Positions 49,702-58,559 of a stretch of DNA of 64,000 nucleotides are shown in pieces. The DNA is from Lentilactobacillus hilgardii DSM 20176 = ATCC 8290 (lineage in GTDB: Bacteria; Bacillota; Bacilli; Lactobacillales; Lactobacillaceae): the NCBI RefSeq assembly GCF_000159315.1, contig NZ_GG669993.1, positions 78,242 to 142,241 of the forward strand, given 5' to 3'. Each line of letters begins with the position of its first letter. Position 1 is the stretch's first letter. Made by a program: the position numbers and the translations under genes. The notes under the pieces are model-generated. The model saw only the letters and a program-made list of their open reading frames with translations. It was not told where the DNA came from and did not search any database.

Positions 49702-50184
49702 TTAACCAACTCGCTTACTAGGATTCTTGGCCGGTTTATTATCCAAATCAGTTCTAACAACTAAAACATCACAGACAGCAGTCCGAGTAACATATTCAGT
49801 AACTGAGCCGATTAATAATCGTTCAACAGCATTTAGACCGGTTGCGCCAATCATGATTAAGTCAATATTCAAATTTCGTGGAATATCTCTAGCAATCACT
49901 GTTTTAGGAGCACCGTACTCAATTGAATAATCTACATCGTTTAAACCAGCCTTTTTTGCTTCATCGATGTATTTATCAAGAGTTTGTTTAGCAGTATCGG
50001 TAACTTGTTCAACCATCGATGTATCAAAGCTTGAAATATTCTGAAATGCTCGAGTATCTACGACGTGTAGCAAGTGAAGAGACGCATGGTTCCTAATTGC
50101 AACTGCGACACCTTTTTTGAATGCCAATTCGGCTTCATATGATCCATCAACGGGAACCAGAATTTGATTGTATTGTTGTATCAT
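49702..50184 (-). CDS. Universal stress protein (UspA family)
   Basis: A 160-residue single-domain UspA protein. It has the opening strand ILVPVDGSYEAELAF and the ATP-binding motif GATGLNAVERLLIGSVTEYV (G-x2-G-x9-G-S). The start at 50184 lies after GAGGGG; the GTG at 50193 is part of that site. A basic tail follows (NPSKRVG). A plausible promoter is on the minus strand near 50215-50245 (TTGTAT-16-TACAAT). Confidence 0.93.
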   Translation of the reverse strand: MIQQYNQILVPVDGSYEAELAFKKGVAVAIRNHASLHLLHVVDTRAFQNISSFDTSMVEQVTDTAKQTLDKYIDEAKKAGLNDVDYSIEYGAPKTVIARDIPRNLNIDLIMIGATGLNAVERLLIGSVTEYVTRTAVCDVLVVRTDLDNKPAKNPSKRVG

Positions 50185-50266
50185 TGTGCCCACCCCTCAT
50201 TTCATCTTTATAGTTTAATTGTACGTTATTTTTGTATAAATACAAAGAATTAAATACGATTATTTA

Positions 50267-50554
50267 TTATCGATGATTGATAATATTCATAATCACCATT
50301 TCAAGAATTGTCCCTGCAAACGTTGTTGTAAGAAGAACAATTAGAATGAAAATATCGTTTTGGATAATCATTGAAAGAATTCCCAGAACGCCTAAAAGGA
50401 TAAATGTGATACCGCCGGTTCTTGCTGCTCCTGACAATCGAGGATTTTTTTGCACATTGATTTCAAACATTGTCTTGTTTATATGGGAAAGTAGGTAATA
50501 ACCGATAAAGAAGGCAATTATTACAGCAATCCCAACAAGGATATTTATGATCAT
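50267..50554 (-). CDS. Small membrane protein, 95 aa
   Basis: Family not recognised. Three membrane helices (about 2-22, 46-64 and 68-90) with a short basic loop between the first two (NVQKNPRLSGAARTGG). It starts 21 bases after the rarA stop, on the same strand, so it is likely co-transcribed with rarA. Function unknown. Confidence 0.75.
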   Translation of the reverse strand: MIINILVGIAVIIAFFIGYYLLSHINKTMFEINVQKNPRLSGAARTGGITFILLGVLGILSMIIQNDIFILIVLLTTTFAGTILEMVIMNIINHR

Positions 50555-50575
50555 TTTTTCACTCCATCTATTATA

Positions 50576-51850
50576 TTAGCGGCCAAAAGATTGACGCAGT
50601 CTTAAATATTGTTCTTTTAAAGCTGTTTCGATTTTACCATTGTTTTTTGGGTGGTAATACTGGGCATTTTTAATCTTATCTGGTAAATATTGTTGTTTAA
50701 CCCAATCATTTGGAAAATCATGTGGGTATTCGTATTCTACACCGCGTCCAAGCTTCTTGGCTCCCTTGTAGTGTGCATCTTTTAATCGAAGGGGAATCTC
50801 ACCATAGTTTCCTGTTTTAACGTCATTAAGCGCCTGATCAATGGCAGACATGGCTGAATTGGATTTAGGGCTTAGACATAACTCGATAATAACATTCGCA
50901 AGTGGGATGCGGCCTTCTGGTAGGCCGAGTTGTTTTGCGGCCTCAACTGCACTCACGGTTCTTTCACAAGCTGCTGGATTTGCCAAGCCGACATCCTCAT
51001 AGGCAATAACGATGAGCCTCCTGATTAAAGAAACTAAGTCGCCCGATTCAATAAGTCTGCTGGCATAGTGAAGCGCCGCGTCTACATCAGATCCCCGAAT
51101 TGATTTTTGAAATGCAGATATGACATCATAATGAGCATCACCATTTTTATCAGCACTCAATGACTTGCGTTGCAGACACTCTTCTATGACGGAAAGGTCA
51201 ATATCGATCATTTTATCGTCATTCTCTGGGGTTGATTTAACGGCAAGCTCCAAGCCGTTTAAGGCACTTCTCAGATCACCATTTGTAGCCGTTGTAAGGA
51301 ATTCCATCGCTGGATCGGATAAGCTTACGTGAAATTGTCCCAAACCGTTCTTAACATCTTTTAAGGCCCTTAGGACGGCTTGCTTTATATCTTTTGGGGA
51401 AAGGGGATGGACTTCAAAAATTTGAGTTCGACTTCGAATAGCTGGATTAATATTAATATAAGGATTTTCGGTTGTAGCGCCAATTAGAATAATGGCTCCC
51501 TTTTCGAGCAAGGGTAATAAAAAGTCCTGTTTAGTTTTATCTAAGCGATGGATTTCGTCTAAAAGTAAAACAACGGTGCCACTCATTTTTGCCTCTTCGG
51601 CCACAACTTGTAAATCCTTTTTTGTATCGGTTGCTGCGTTCAAAACTCGAAAGGCGTATTTAGTTGAACCTGCAATTGCACTAGCAATACTCGTTTTTCC
51701 CGTACCGGGAGGGCCGTATAAAATCATCGAAGAAAGCATTTTTGCCTTGACCATCCGACTGATAATTTTGCCGGGACCGACAAGATCTTGTTGACCAACG
51801 ATTTCTTCGATTTTTGTAGGTCGCATTCTGTAGGCGAGTGGTTGTTGCAT
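50576..51850 (-). CDS. rarA: Replication-associated recombination protein A (MgsA/YrvN)
   Basis: A 424-residue AAA+ ATPase related to clamp loaders, acting at stalled replication forks. Start after GGAGG. Walker A YGPPGTGKTSIA, Walker B LLLDEIHRLDK, sensor 1 in GATTENPY. The C-terminal tetramerisation domain has DVGLANPAACERTVSAVEA and the ending EYPHDFPNDWVKQQYLP. Complete and of usual length. Confidence 0.96.
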   Translation of the reverse strand: MQQPLAYRMRPTKIEEIVGQQDLVGPGKIISRMVKAKMLSSMILYGPPGTGKTSIASAIAGSTKYAFRVLNAATDTKKDLQVVAEEAKMSGTVVLLLDEIHRLDKTKQDFLLPLLEKGAIILIGATTENPYININPAIRSRTQIFEVHPLSPKDIKQAVLRALKDVKNGLGQFHVSLSDPAMEFLTTATNGDLRSALNGLELAVKSTPENDDKMIDIDLSVIEECLQRKSLSADKNGDAHYDVISAFQKSIRGSDVDAALHYASRLIESGDLVSLIRRLIVIAYEDVGLANPAACERTVSAVEAAKQLGLPEGRIPLANVIIELCLSPKSNSAMSAIDQALNDVKTGNYGEIPLRLKDAHYKGAKKLGRGVEYEYPHDFPNDWVKQQYLPDKIKNAQYYHPKNNGKIETALKEQYLRLRQSFGR

Positions 51851-51892
51851 GGCATGTCCTCCTTTATTAGAGATAGATTGTCTTTTGTATAG

Positions 51893-51925
51893 AAAAAGAC
51901 GTTCCGCTTTCGCAAAACGTCTTTT
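51893..51925 (-). terminator. Terminator of rpsD
   Basis: AAAAAGACGTT and AACGTCTTTT flank a 12-base loop; on the minus strand a T run follows. It lies between rpsD and rarA. Confidence 0.88.
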
Positions 51926-51937
51926 CGTTGTCGTGAA

Positions 51938-52549
51938 TTAACCTAATTTGTTGTAGTATTCAACAATAAGTGATTCATCAATATCAGCATCAAGTTCTTC
52001 ACGTTGTGGAAGGCGAACCAATGATCCTTCAAGCTTGTCTGCGTCAAAATTAACGTATTGTGGACGACCCACAACGGCCTCAACAGCATTTTTAACTACT
52101 TGAAGATCCTTGGACTTTTCACGGACAGAAACAACTTGACCAGTTTTAACTTCGTATGATGGAATATCAACGCGTTTGCCATCAACAGTAATATGTCCAT
52201 GATTTACTAATTGACGGGCTTGACGACGAGTTGTTGCCAAACCTAAGCGGTAAACGATGTTGTCCAAACGTCTTTCAAGTAAGATCATAAAGTTAACACC
52301 ATGCTTACCTTCACGGATTTTACCGGCACGAACAAACAAATTAGAAAATTGACGTTCAGTCAATCCGTACATATAACGGAGCTTTTGCTTTTCCTTTAAT
52401 TGCAAGCCATATTCAGAAAGCTTTTGACGACGACCTTGACCATGATCACCTGGTGCGTAAGGACGACGTGAAAGTTCCTTACCAGTACCTGAAAGTGAGA
52501 TACCTAAACGACGTGAGATTCTCCAACTTGGACCTGTATATCTAGACAT
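51938..52549 (-). CDS. rpsD: Ribosomal protein S4
   Basis: A 203-residue 30S primary-assembly protein. ATG 52549 follows TTGGAGG. It begins [17 protein letters not shown], and the S4 RNA-binding domain is at about 93-155 ([20 protein letters not shown]). No zinc Cys are present. A transcribed leader of about 170 bases lies upstream, as expected for S4 autoregulation in Firmicutes. Confidence 0.97.
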   Translation of the reverse strand: MSRYTGPSWRISRRLGISLSGTGKELSRRPYAPGDHGQGRRQKLSEYGLQLKEKQKLRYMYGLTERQFSNLFVRAGKIREGKHGVNFMILLERRLDNIVYRLGLATTRRQARQLVNHGHITVDGKRVDIPSYEVKTGQVVSVREKSKDLQVVKNAVEAVVGRPQYVNFDADKLEGSLVRLPQREELDADIDESLIVEYYNKLG

Positions 52550-52755
52550 AAAAAATCCTCCAATTATTTTTTGGAGTAAAATAAGCCATTGCAGGTTTAG
52601 TATTCGTGCATGTTGCTTTGCTCTTTCGCTCAAGCAGCCGAATTGAGTTACTTGCAGAACCTGGATTCAGGCAACAACATGTTGACGAGCTTACCACCTA
52701 CTGCTGCATTATTTTACACGAGTTACATTCTATCGAGAATTTAGCAATTAGTCAA
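52550..52755 (-). promoter_or_regulatory. rpsD promoter and probable S4 leader RNA
   Basis: On the minus strand a promoter TTGACT-17-TAGAAT (52727-52755) overlaps the end of the upstream GAF gene. The following ~170-base leader contains several paired segments, among them GCTGCTTGAGCGAAAGAGCAAAGCAAC and, close to the start codon, ACTCCAAAAAATAATTGGAGG, in which TCCAA can pair with and cover the ribosome site. Firmicute rpsD genes carry an S4-binding leader in this place; I assign it by position and structure, without a covariance search. Confidence 0.55.
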
Positions 52756-53206
52756 CATGTTTAATAAAGATATTGACAAAGCCATTCAGTAAGGCTTCAT
52801 CTTTTTCTGAAAAACGCTCTAATACAGGGGAGTCAATATCCAGTACACCAAGCGGTTGTCCATCTTTAAAAATCGGAATGACAATTTCCGACTTGGAATC
52901 GCCGTCACAAGCAATATGGCCGGCAAATTGGTGAACGTCTGCAACGCGCAGCGAATGCCTCTGTGTAAGGGCCGTTCCACACACACCTACACCATTCTTA
53001 ATATGCATGCAAGCAACTTTTCCCTGAAAAGGGCCAAGAATTAATTCATCGTTTTCAGGAACGTATCTATAAAAGCCGACCCAGTTAATCTGATCTAAGC
53101 TTTGATTTAAAAGCGCTGATGCGTTGGCCATATTGGAAACCAAATCAGTTTCTTCATATAATAATGCGTCAAGTTGCTGATTGACTAATTCTGTTACGTT
53201 TTGCAT
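52748..53206 (-). CDS. msrC: GAF-domain free methionine-(R)-sulfoxide reductase
   Basis: A 152-residue single GAF-domain enzyme (YtsP/MsrC type) that reduces free methionine R-sulfoxide. The start at 53206 follows GAGG; the GTG at 53221 overlaps that site. The three catalytic cysteines are present: KVACMHI, GVGVCGTAL and HIACDGDSKSE. The end GVLDIDSPVLERFSEKDEALL is characteristic. It lies upstream of rpsD on the same strand, but rpsD has its own promoter. Confidence 0.93.
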   Translation of the reverse strand: MQNVTELVNQQLDALLYEETDLVSNMANASALLNQSLDQINWVGFYRYVPENDELILGPFQGKVACMHIKNGVGVCGTALTQRHSLRVADVHQFAGHIACDGDSKSEIVIPIFKDGQPLGVLDIDSPVLERFSEKDEALLNGFVNIFIKHVD

Positions 53207-53378
53207 AAAGTTTTTCCTCACTTAAAAATAATATGGTGAAACTTACCCACTATGATATAATTCAGTTTAGGGCACTTTTTTATCAATTATTAATACATAA
53301 TAGAATGTTTTGGCATTTTTTTCTACAATTAATGTTTTTTGTTGTTTCAATATCTTTATTTTTGAAGGATGGGATCGA

Positions 53379-55121
53379 ATGTTTACTTTGCTGATAGTAA
53401 TTATAGTGGTAGTAGGGGCATGCTACTTAGGATTTGTCTTTTACCAACGACGGACAATAAAAATGGCAACAAGCGTTTATGAGAGCAAAAAGGACTTGAA
53501 CAAAATTCCTTTGGATGATGAATTTGCACTTGCTAAAAAGATGAATTTAACTGGTGAATCAAAAAAGAAATATGGTCAACTTCATAATAAGTACCAACAT
53601 TACCGAAACCAAATATTGCCAAGTATCGACGAACTGATTAAAACGGTTAAGGAAGATGGTAAGGGAATTAACTTTATCAAGACAAGAAATGATTGGCGCA
53701 CTGCCAATCAAACAATTCAGGATGCAGACGCTACACTTAAAGAGATTCAAGCGGGATTGGCCCAACTATATGATTTAAATAAGCAACATCAGCTGGCTGT
53801 TTCAGAACTCGAAAAAAAATATAAACAGTTACGAGAGGATATTCTAAATCAAAATGCGTCATTTGGACCGAGTATTGATGGACTTGAGAAAATGTTAGCC
53901 AATATTGAAGGCACATTTGATGAATTTACCAAATTGACCAAAAGTGGTGATCCCAGTAGCGCCGATGAGGTGTTGACAGATCTAAACACCGCTACCGGCA
54001 AGCTGGAAGATTATATGAAACGGATTCCAAAACTCTTTCTTTCTTTAGATAGGGAGTTCAATGAGCAACTTGACGAAATTCAAACGGGTTACACAGAGTT
54101 AAGGTCTAAGGGTTACAATTTTCCTAATGATAATTTTGAAACAAGTGTCAACAATATCCGTGATCAAATTAGTCACAACCTTGATTCGCTGGCAAAGCTC
54201 AAAGTCGAAGATGTTTCTGCCGTTAACGCAAAAATTGAAGATGCAATCGATCAATTATATAGTGCAATTGATAAGGAGTTAAAAGCACGTCCAAGTGTTG
54301 AAAAGAACACAAGTATCATTGGCGAATATGTTGATCACGTGCGTAGGCAAAACGAGGATCTCACAAAAAGGCTTCAGATTTTGAATGAAAGCTATGTGTT
54401 AAATCACCAAGAGATCGAAGATAATCATCAGTTTGACAGACAAATTACCGCGCTTGAAAGAGAATTTGATCGTGAAACGAAAAATATCGATGAAGGAAAA
54501 GCAGTTTATTCAGAAATCAATCACACACAGCAAAAAATGCTTTCAAGTTTAAAAGAGTTGGAGAATTCACAAAAAGAATTATTTGATTCAATTATTGATT
54601 TACCGGAAAAAGAGAGGGACGCGCAAAATGCGCTGTCAAAGTTTGATTTGGAGATGCGTAACAAAAAAAGACGGATTGACAATCAAAACCTGCCGGGATT
54701 ATCCGATTCTTATCAGAACAACTTTGCTGCCGTTATTCGTGAAATTAACCACTTGGATGAAGATCTTGGCAAAGCACATGTCAATATTGACGATGTTAGC
54801 AAGCAGGTCATTATTATTCAGTCAGACATGGATACTTTGGAAGATCAAACAACAAAAATGTTGGATGATGCTAATTTAGCGGAACAAACAATTCAATACG
54901 CAAATAGATACATTAGTTCTAATCCAGAAATTGCCTCTGCAAGTGTGAAAGCTCAGAATTACTTTGAAAAGCAATATGATTACTCAAAAAGCCTGAGTAC
55001 GATATCTGAAGCATTAGAAAATCAGTCATCCGGCATTTTCTCAAAGATAAAGAATGACTACTTTAATGCCCAAAAACCAAAACAAGCATCTGATACTAAT
55101 TCAAAAGACGAAGAGCAGTAG
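53379..55121 (+). CDS. ezrA: Septation ring formation regulator EzrA
   Basis: A 580-residue protein that limits FtsZ ring assembly and links it to wall synthesis. The start at 53379 (after GAAGGATGGG) gives a single N-terminal membrane helix at about 2-22 facing out; the rest is a cytoplasmic series of spectrin-like coiled-coil repeats. The early motif YESKKDLNKIPLDDEF and the LTGESKKKY segment are typical. The last ~15 residues are polar. The divergence and length agree with lactobacillus EzrA. Confidence 0.93.
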   Translation: MFTLLIVIIVVVGACYLGFVFYQRRTIKMATSVYESKKDLNKIPLDDEFALAKKMNLTGESKKKYGQLHNKYQHYRNQILPSIDELIKTVKEDGKGINFIKTRNDWRTANQTIQDADATLKEIQAGLAQLYDLNKQHQLAVSELEKKYKQLREDILNQNASFGPSIDGLEKMLANIEGTFDEFTKLTKSGDPSSADEVLTDLNTATGKLEDYMKRIPKLFLSLDREFNEQLDEIQTGYTELRSKGYNFPNDNFETSVNNIRDQISHNLDSLAKLKVEDVSAVNAKIEDAIDQLYSAIDKELKARPSVEKNTSIIGEYVDHVRRQNEDLTKRLQILNESYVLNHQEIEDNHQFDRQITALEREFDRETKNIDEGKAVYSEINHTQQKMLSSLKELENSQKELFDSIIDLPEKERDAQNALSKFDLEMRNKKRRIDNQNLPGLSDSYQNNFAAVIREINHLDEDLGKAHVNIDDVSKQVIIIQSDMDTLEDQTTKMLDDANLAEQTIQYANRYISSNPEIASASVKAQNYFEKQYDYSKSLSTISEALENQSSGIFSKIKNDYFNAQKPKQASDTNSKDEEQ

Positions 55122-55133
55122 ACCCAATTCAAT

Positions 55134-55187
55134 AAAAACTGCTAATCAAAATTTTATTTATCCAAAAATTTTGATTAGCAGTTTTTG
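55134..55187 (+). terminator. Terminator of ezrA
   Basis: AAAAACTGCTAATCAAAATTTT pairs with its reverse complement around a short loop and ends in a T run; about 21 pairs. Confidence 0.92.
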
Positions 55188-55209
55188 TCTGCGGTAAGAA
55201 CGGTCCTAC

Positions 55210-55238
55210 TTGTTACAAAGCCCTTTTGGGTGTATCAT
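55210..55238 (+). promoter_or_regulatory. Promoter of the cysteine desulfurase-thiI unit
   Basis: TTGTTA, a 17-base spacer and TATCAT, 56 bases before the desulfurase start. Confidence 0.6.
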
Positions 55239-55294
55239 CGTGGAAGTTATATTTGTTGGAGTCGAACCAATAAATAAAGAGAAGAAGGTTTCAA

Positions 55295-56440
55295 ATGATT
55301 TATTTTGATAATAGCGCAACGACACAAGCGCTACCAGAAGTAGTTGACACGTATGATAAAGTTAGTAAGAGTATTTGGGGGAACCCATCAAGTCTTCATA
55401 ACTTTGGTGAACAGGCATTTAATTTACTGGAACAATCTAGGAAACAAATTGCCGATTTACTGCATGTACATGCTGATGAAATTTACTTTACAAGTGGCGG
55501 AACCGAAGGCGATAATTGGGTTGTTAAGGGAACGGCAATTCAAAAGCGAGAGTATGGTAAACATTTGATTACGACTGCAGTTGAACATCCTGCTATTCAT
55601 AATTCAATGGAACAACTTAAGCAACTCGGCTACGAGGTCACTTATTTACCAGTTGATGATGAGGGACGAATCTCGATTGATGATCTTAAAAAGGCAATTC
55701 GTCCAGATACAACATTAGTTTCAATTATGGCAGTAAACAACGAGATTGGCACAATTCAACCCATTGAGGAAGCAGCTGAGTTATTAAAAAAGTATCCAAA
55801 GATTCACTTTCATATTGATGCGGTTCAAGGAATTGGTAAAGGAATTCAAGAGAAAATATTTAATGAGCGAGTTGACTTTGTAACCATTTCCGGCCATAAA
55901 TTTCATGCACCTCGTGGCATTGGCTTTATTTATGGTCGTCGTGGTCGACGGATTGCACAACTGATGAATGGTGGCGGTCAGGAAAAAAATCAACGTTCCG
56001 GGACTGAAAATCTGCCAGCAGTTGCAGCTATGGCAAAAGCGTTGCGACTATTACTTGAAAAGGAACCTAAAGCTAATGAAACAGAACATCAAATCAAGCA
56101 ACTGATTAGCGACCACATCAGTAAATTTGATAAAATAACGATCTTCTCTAAGAATACAGATCAATTTGCACCACACATCCTGTGTTTTGCGATTAAAGGC
56201 GTTAGGGGCGAAACAATTGTCCATGCGTTTGAAAAGTATGGCATTTATATTTCTACTACAAGTGCTTGTTCCTCAAAAAAACACGTTGCTTCAAGCACAC
56301 TAACTGCTATGCATGTTCCAGAAGATGTTTCTACAAGTGCCGTCAGAATTTCTCTGGGCGACCAGAACACACTTGACGAGGCCAAAGAATTCATCAAAGT
56401 ATTTGATCAGTTGTATGAAGAATTTGACAAATTAAGTTAG
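55295..56440 (+). CDS. Cysteine desulfurase (NifZ/IscS-like) paired with ThiI
   Basis: A 381-residue PLP enzyme that takes sulfur from cysteine. It begins MIYFDNSATT; the PLP lysine is in TISGHKFHAPRG and the persulfide cysteine in TTSACSSKK (near residue 326). It precedes thiI by nine bases. The same pairing in Bacillus subtilis (nifZ-thiI) supplies sulfur for 4-thiouridine in tRNA, so that role is likely here. Confidence 0.94.
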   Translation: MIYFDNSATTQALPEVVDTYDKVSKSIWGNPSSLHNFGEQAFNLLEQSRKQIADLLHVHADEIYFTSGGTEGDNWVVKGTAIQKREYGKHLITTAVEHPAIHNSMEQLKQLGYEVTYLPVDDEGRISIDDLKKAIRPDTTLVSIMAVNNEIGTIQPIEEAAELLKKYPKIHFHIDAVQGIGKGIQEKIFNERVDFVTISGHKFHAPRGIGFIYGRRGRRIAQLMNGGGQEKNQRSGTENLPAVAAMAKALRLLLEKEPKANETEHQIKQLISDHISKFDKITIFSKNTDQFAPHILCFAIKGVRGETIVHAFEKYGIYISTTSACSSKKHVASSTLTAMHVPEDVSTSAVRISLGDQNTLDEAKEFIKVFDQLYEEFDKLS

Positions 56441-56449
56441 GAGTATGTT

Positions 56450-57667
56450 ATGCACTACACTGAAATTATGGTTCGTTATGGCGAACTTTCTACTAAAGGA
56501 AAAAACAAAAGGGACTTTATCCGTCAACTTGGTAGAAATGTCCGCGCAGTTCTTCACCAGTTTCCAACAGTTGAGGTCAAAGCGCAGCGAGACAGGCTTC
56601 ATGTTGATTTAAATGGTGAAGATGATCAAAAGGTCATTTCAACACTTCAAGGGGTCTTTGGCATTGAAACGTTGTATCCTTCGATTAAGGTAGAGAAGGA
56701 TATGGATGTTATCAAGGAAACCGCATTACAAATGGCCCAGGAACAATATCGCTCCGGTAAGACATTCAAAATCAATACGCGTCGACAAGACAAGCATTTT
56801 GAGTATCACACTAATCAAATCAATAATATGCTGGGGGATTACGTTTTAGAAAACATTGATGGTATCTCAGTTGACGTTAAAAACCCTGATATTGCAATTC
56901 GGGTAGAAGTTCGTATGAACGGGGCCTATCTGTCTTCTGAAACGATTCACGGGGCCGGTGGTCTTCCTGTTGGAACCGGTGGTCGTGCAACAATGATGCT
57001 GTCTGGCGGTATTGATTCGCCAGTTGCAACATACTTGGCAATGAAGCGTGGCGTTAAGATTGATATGATTCATTTCTATAGTCCCCCATATACCAGTGAG
57101 CAGGCTTTAAACAAGGCTAAGCAATTAACCTCGATACTTGCCAAGTATTCAGGTAACATTCAATTTATTCAAGTTCCCTTTACAGAAGTTCAGGAAACAA
57201 TTAAAGAGAAAGTACCTGAGGGCTATTTGATGACCATTCAGCGGCGAATGATGTTGAGAATTGCGGCTGAGATTACCAAGAGTCGTCATTGTGGTGGTGT
57301 CTTTACAGGGGAATCTTTGGGACAGGTTGCTTCACAAACACTTGAAAGTATGCTTGCAATTAACGATGTGACAAGTATGCCGGTATTGAGGCCACTTGTA
57401 TCAATGGATAAAACAGAAATTATTAAAATATCAAAACAAATTGGAACTTATGATCTGTCCATTTTACCGTACGAGGATTGCTGCACCATTTTTACACCGC
57501 CTGCACCCAAGACAAAGCCAAACCTGCAACGTTCTCGGGAATTTGAAAATTATATTGATGTTGAGGGGCTTATGAAGAAGGCCGTTGATAATATCCAAAT
57601 TACGGATATCAAACCGGGCGAAGAGTTTTTGAATCAAGATGCCGATGTTTTTGCTGAATTGCTATAA
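56450..57667 (+). CDS. thiI: tRNA 4-thiouridine synthase
   Basis: A 405-residue enzyme that makes 4-thiouridine at position 8 of tRNA. Order: N-terminal ferredoxin-like region ([13 protein letters not shown]), THUMP domain (about 60-165), and PP-loop ATPase with [12 protein letters not shown]. It lacks the C-terminal rhodanese domain of the E. coli enzyme, as in Bacillus, where sulfur comes straight from the partner desulfurase. The Cys pair in YEDCCTIF is conserved. Confidence 0.96.
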   Translation: MHYTEIMVRYGELSTKGKNKRDFIRQLGRNVRAVLHQFPTVEVKAQRDRLHVDLNGEDDQKVISTLQGVFGIETLYPSIKVEKDMDVIKETALQMAQEQYRSGKTFKINTRRQDKHFEYHTNQINNMLGDYVLENIDGISVDVKNPDIAIRVEVRMNGAYLSSETIHGAGGLPVGTGGRATMMLSGGIDSPVATYLAMKRGVKIDMIHFYSPPYTSEQALNKAKQLTSILAKYSGNIQFIQVPFTEVQETIKEKVPEGYLMTIQRRMMLRIAAEITKSRHCGGVFTGESLGQVASQTLESMLAINDVTSMPVLRPLVSMDKTEIIKISKQIGTYDLSILPYEDCCTIFTPPAPKTKPNLQRSREFENYIDVEGLMKKAVDNIQITDIKPGEEFLNQDADVFAELL

Positions 57668-57755
57668 ATTCATCGGATTGCTTGCTTAAACTTGCAGAAT
57701 GGGCTACATTATTTGTAAACTTAACTTACTCAAGACACACCAAGGGAGTGTTTGT

Positions 57756-58265
57756 ATGCAAGTCACAATCAATGGCAAAGATGAAAAATTGTTTGGTAAT
57801 CCTCCGGAAGTTGGCGAACAGCTTCCAAAATTTAAATTAGAAAACGCTGAAGGAAATAAAGTAAAGACGGCTGATATTATTGGCCGAATTACTTTAATTT
57901 CATCTGTTCCAGATATTGATACACCGGTTTGTTCATTGGAAACAAGAAAATTCAACCAGGAAGCCGATAAATATCCGGATGCGCGCTTTTTAACGATTTC
58001 AAACAATACGCTTGAGCAGCAAAAGGATTGGTGTGCTGCTCAAGGAGTTCGTAATTTGCAATTGTTATCAGATGAGAGTCTGTCTTTTGGGTACGCAATG
58101 AAATTGTATATGCCAAATTTTGGTGCACTGGCTAGAACAATTTTTATTGTTGATAAAACAGGTAAAATTGTTTATCGACAAATTGTACCAGAAATAACGG
58201 ATGAACCTGACTATCAAGATGCCTTGTCAGCTTTGGAAAAATTGGCAAAGCGTATTGACGATTAG
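57756..58265 (+). CDS. tpx: Thiol peroxidase (atypical 2-Cys peroxiredoxin)
   Basis: A 169-residue peroxide reductase. ATG 57756 follows AAGGGAG. The peroxidatic Cys is in SSVPDIDTPVCSLETRKF and the resolving Cys in KDWCAAQG, the Tpx spacing. The end DEPDYQDALSAL is typical. Co-oriented with thiI after a gap of 88 bases. The promoter of the following T-box leader overlaps its last codons. Confidence 0.95.
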   Translation: MQVTINGKDEKLFGNPPEVGEQLPKFKLENAEGNKVKTADIIGRITLISSVPDIDTPVCSLETRKFNQEADKYPDARFLTISNNTLEQQKDWCAAQGVRNLQLLSDESLSFGYAMKLYMPNFGALARTIFIVDKTGKIVYRQIVPEITDEPDYQDALSALEKLAKRIDD

Positions 58266-58535
58266 CAGATTGTTGAGTAAGATTAGAATTAAATTAAAGC
58301 ATTGATCAAGAGAGTAACCAACCGTTGCGTTTCAGAAAGAGAATTGATAATGGAAAATTCTTACGCTTTGTTGGGTGAAAGTAACTTGTGAGCTACTCGT
58401 TCAAAAATTTGAGAGCGGGTCGGTACTATCTGACCGTTATCAGGATACTGAGTGGGGTTGAAATATATCCAATTTAGGTGGTACCGCGAAGCACTTCGTC
58501 CTAATCGTATTTATTGGGATGAAGTGTTTTTATTT
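58255..58535 (+). promoter_or_regulatory. Valine T-box leader of valS
   Basis: Promoter TTGACG-17-TAAGAT (58255-58283), overlapping the end of tpx. The leader carries the T-box sequence GGTGGTACCGCG (58477-58488) and a terminator stem AGCACTTCGTCC with partner GGGATGAAGTGT followed by TTTTTATTTT (about 58489-58535). In the specifier region gtgaaaGTAact the triplet GTA (58381-58383) fits tRNA-Val. Uncharged tRNA-Val should allow read-through into valS. Confidence 0.92.
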
Positions 58536-58559
58536 TACATACAAGAAGGGAGAAACATC

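Noticed and set aside
58452-58559. Longer N-terminus of ValS
   Set aside because: It would translate the T-box sequence and terminator hairpin.
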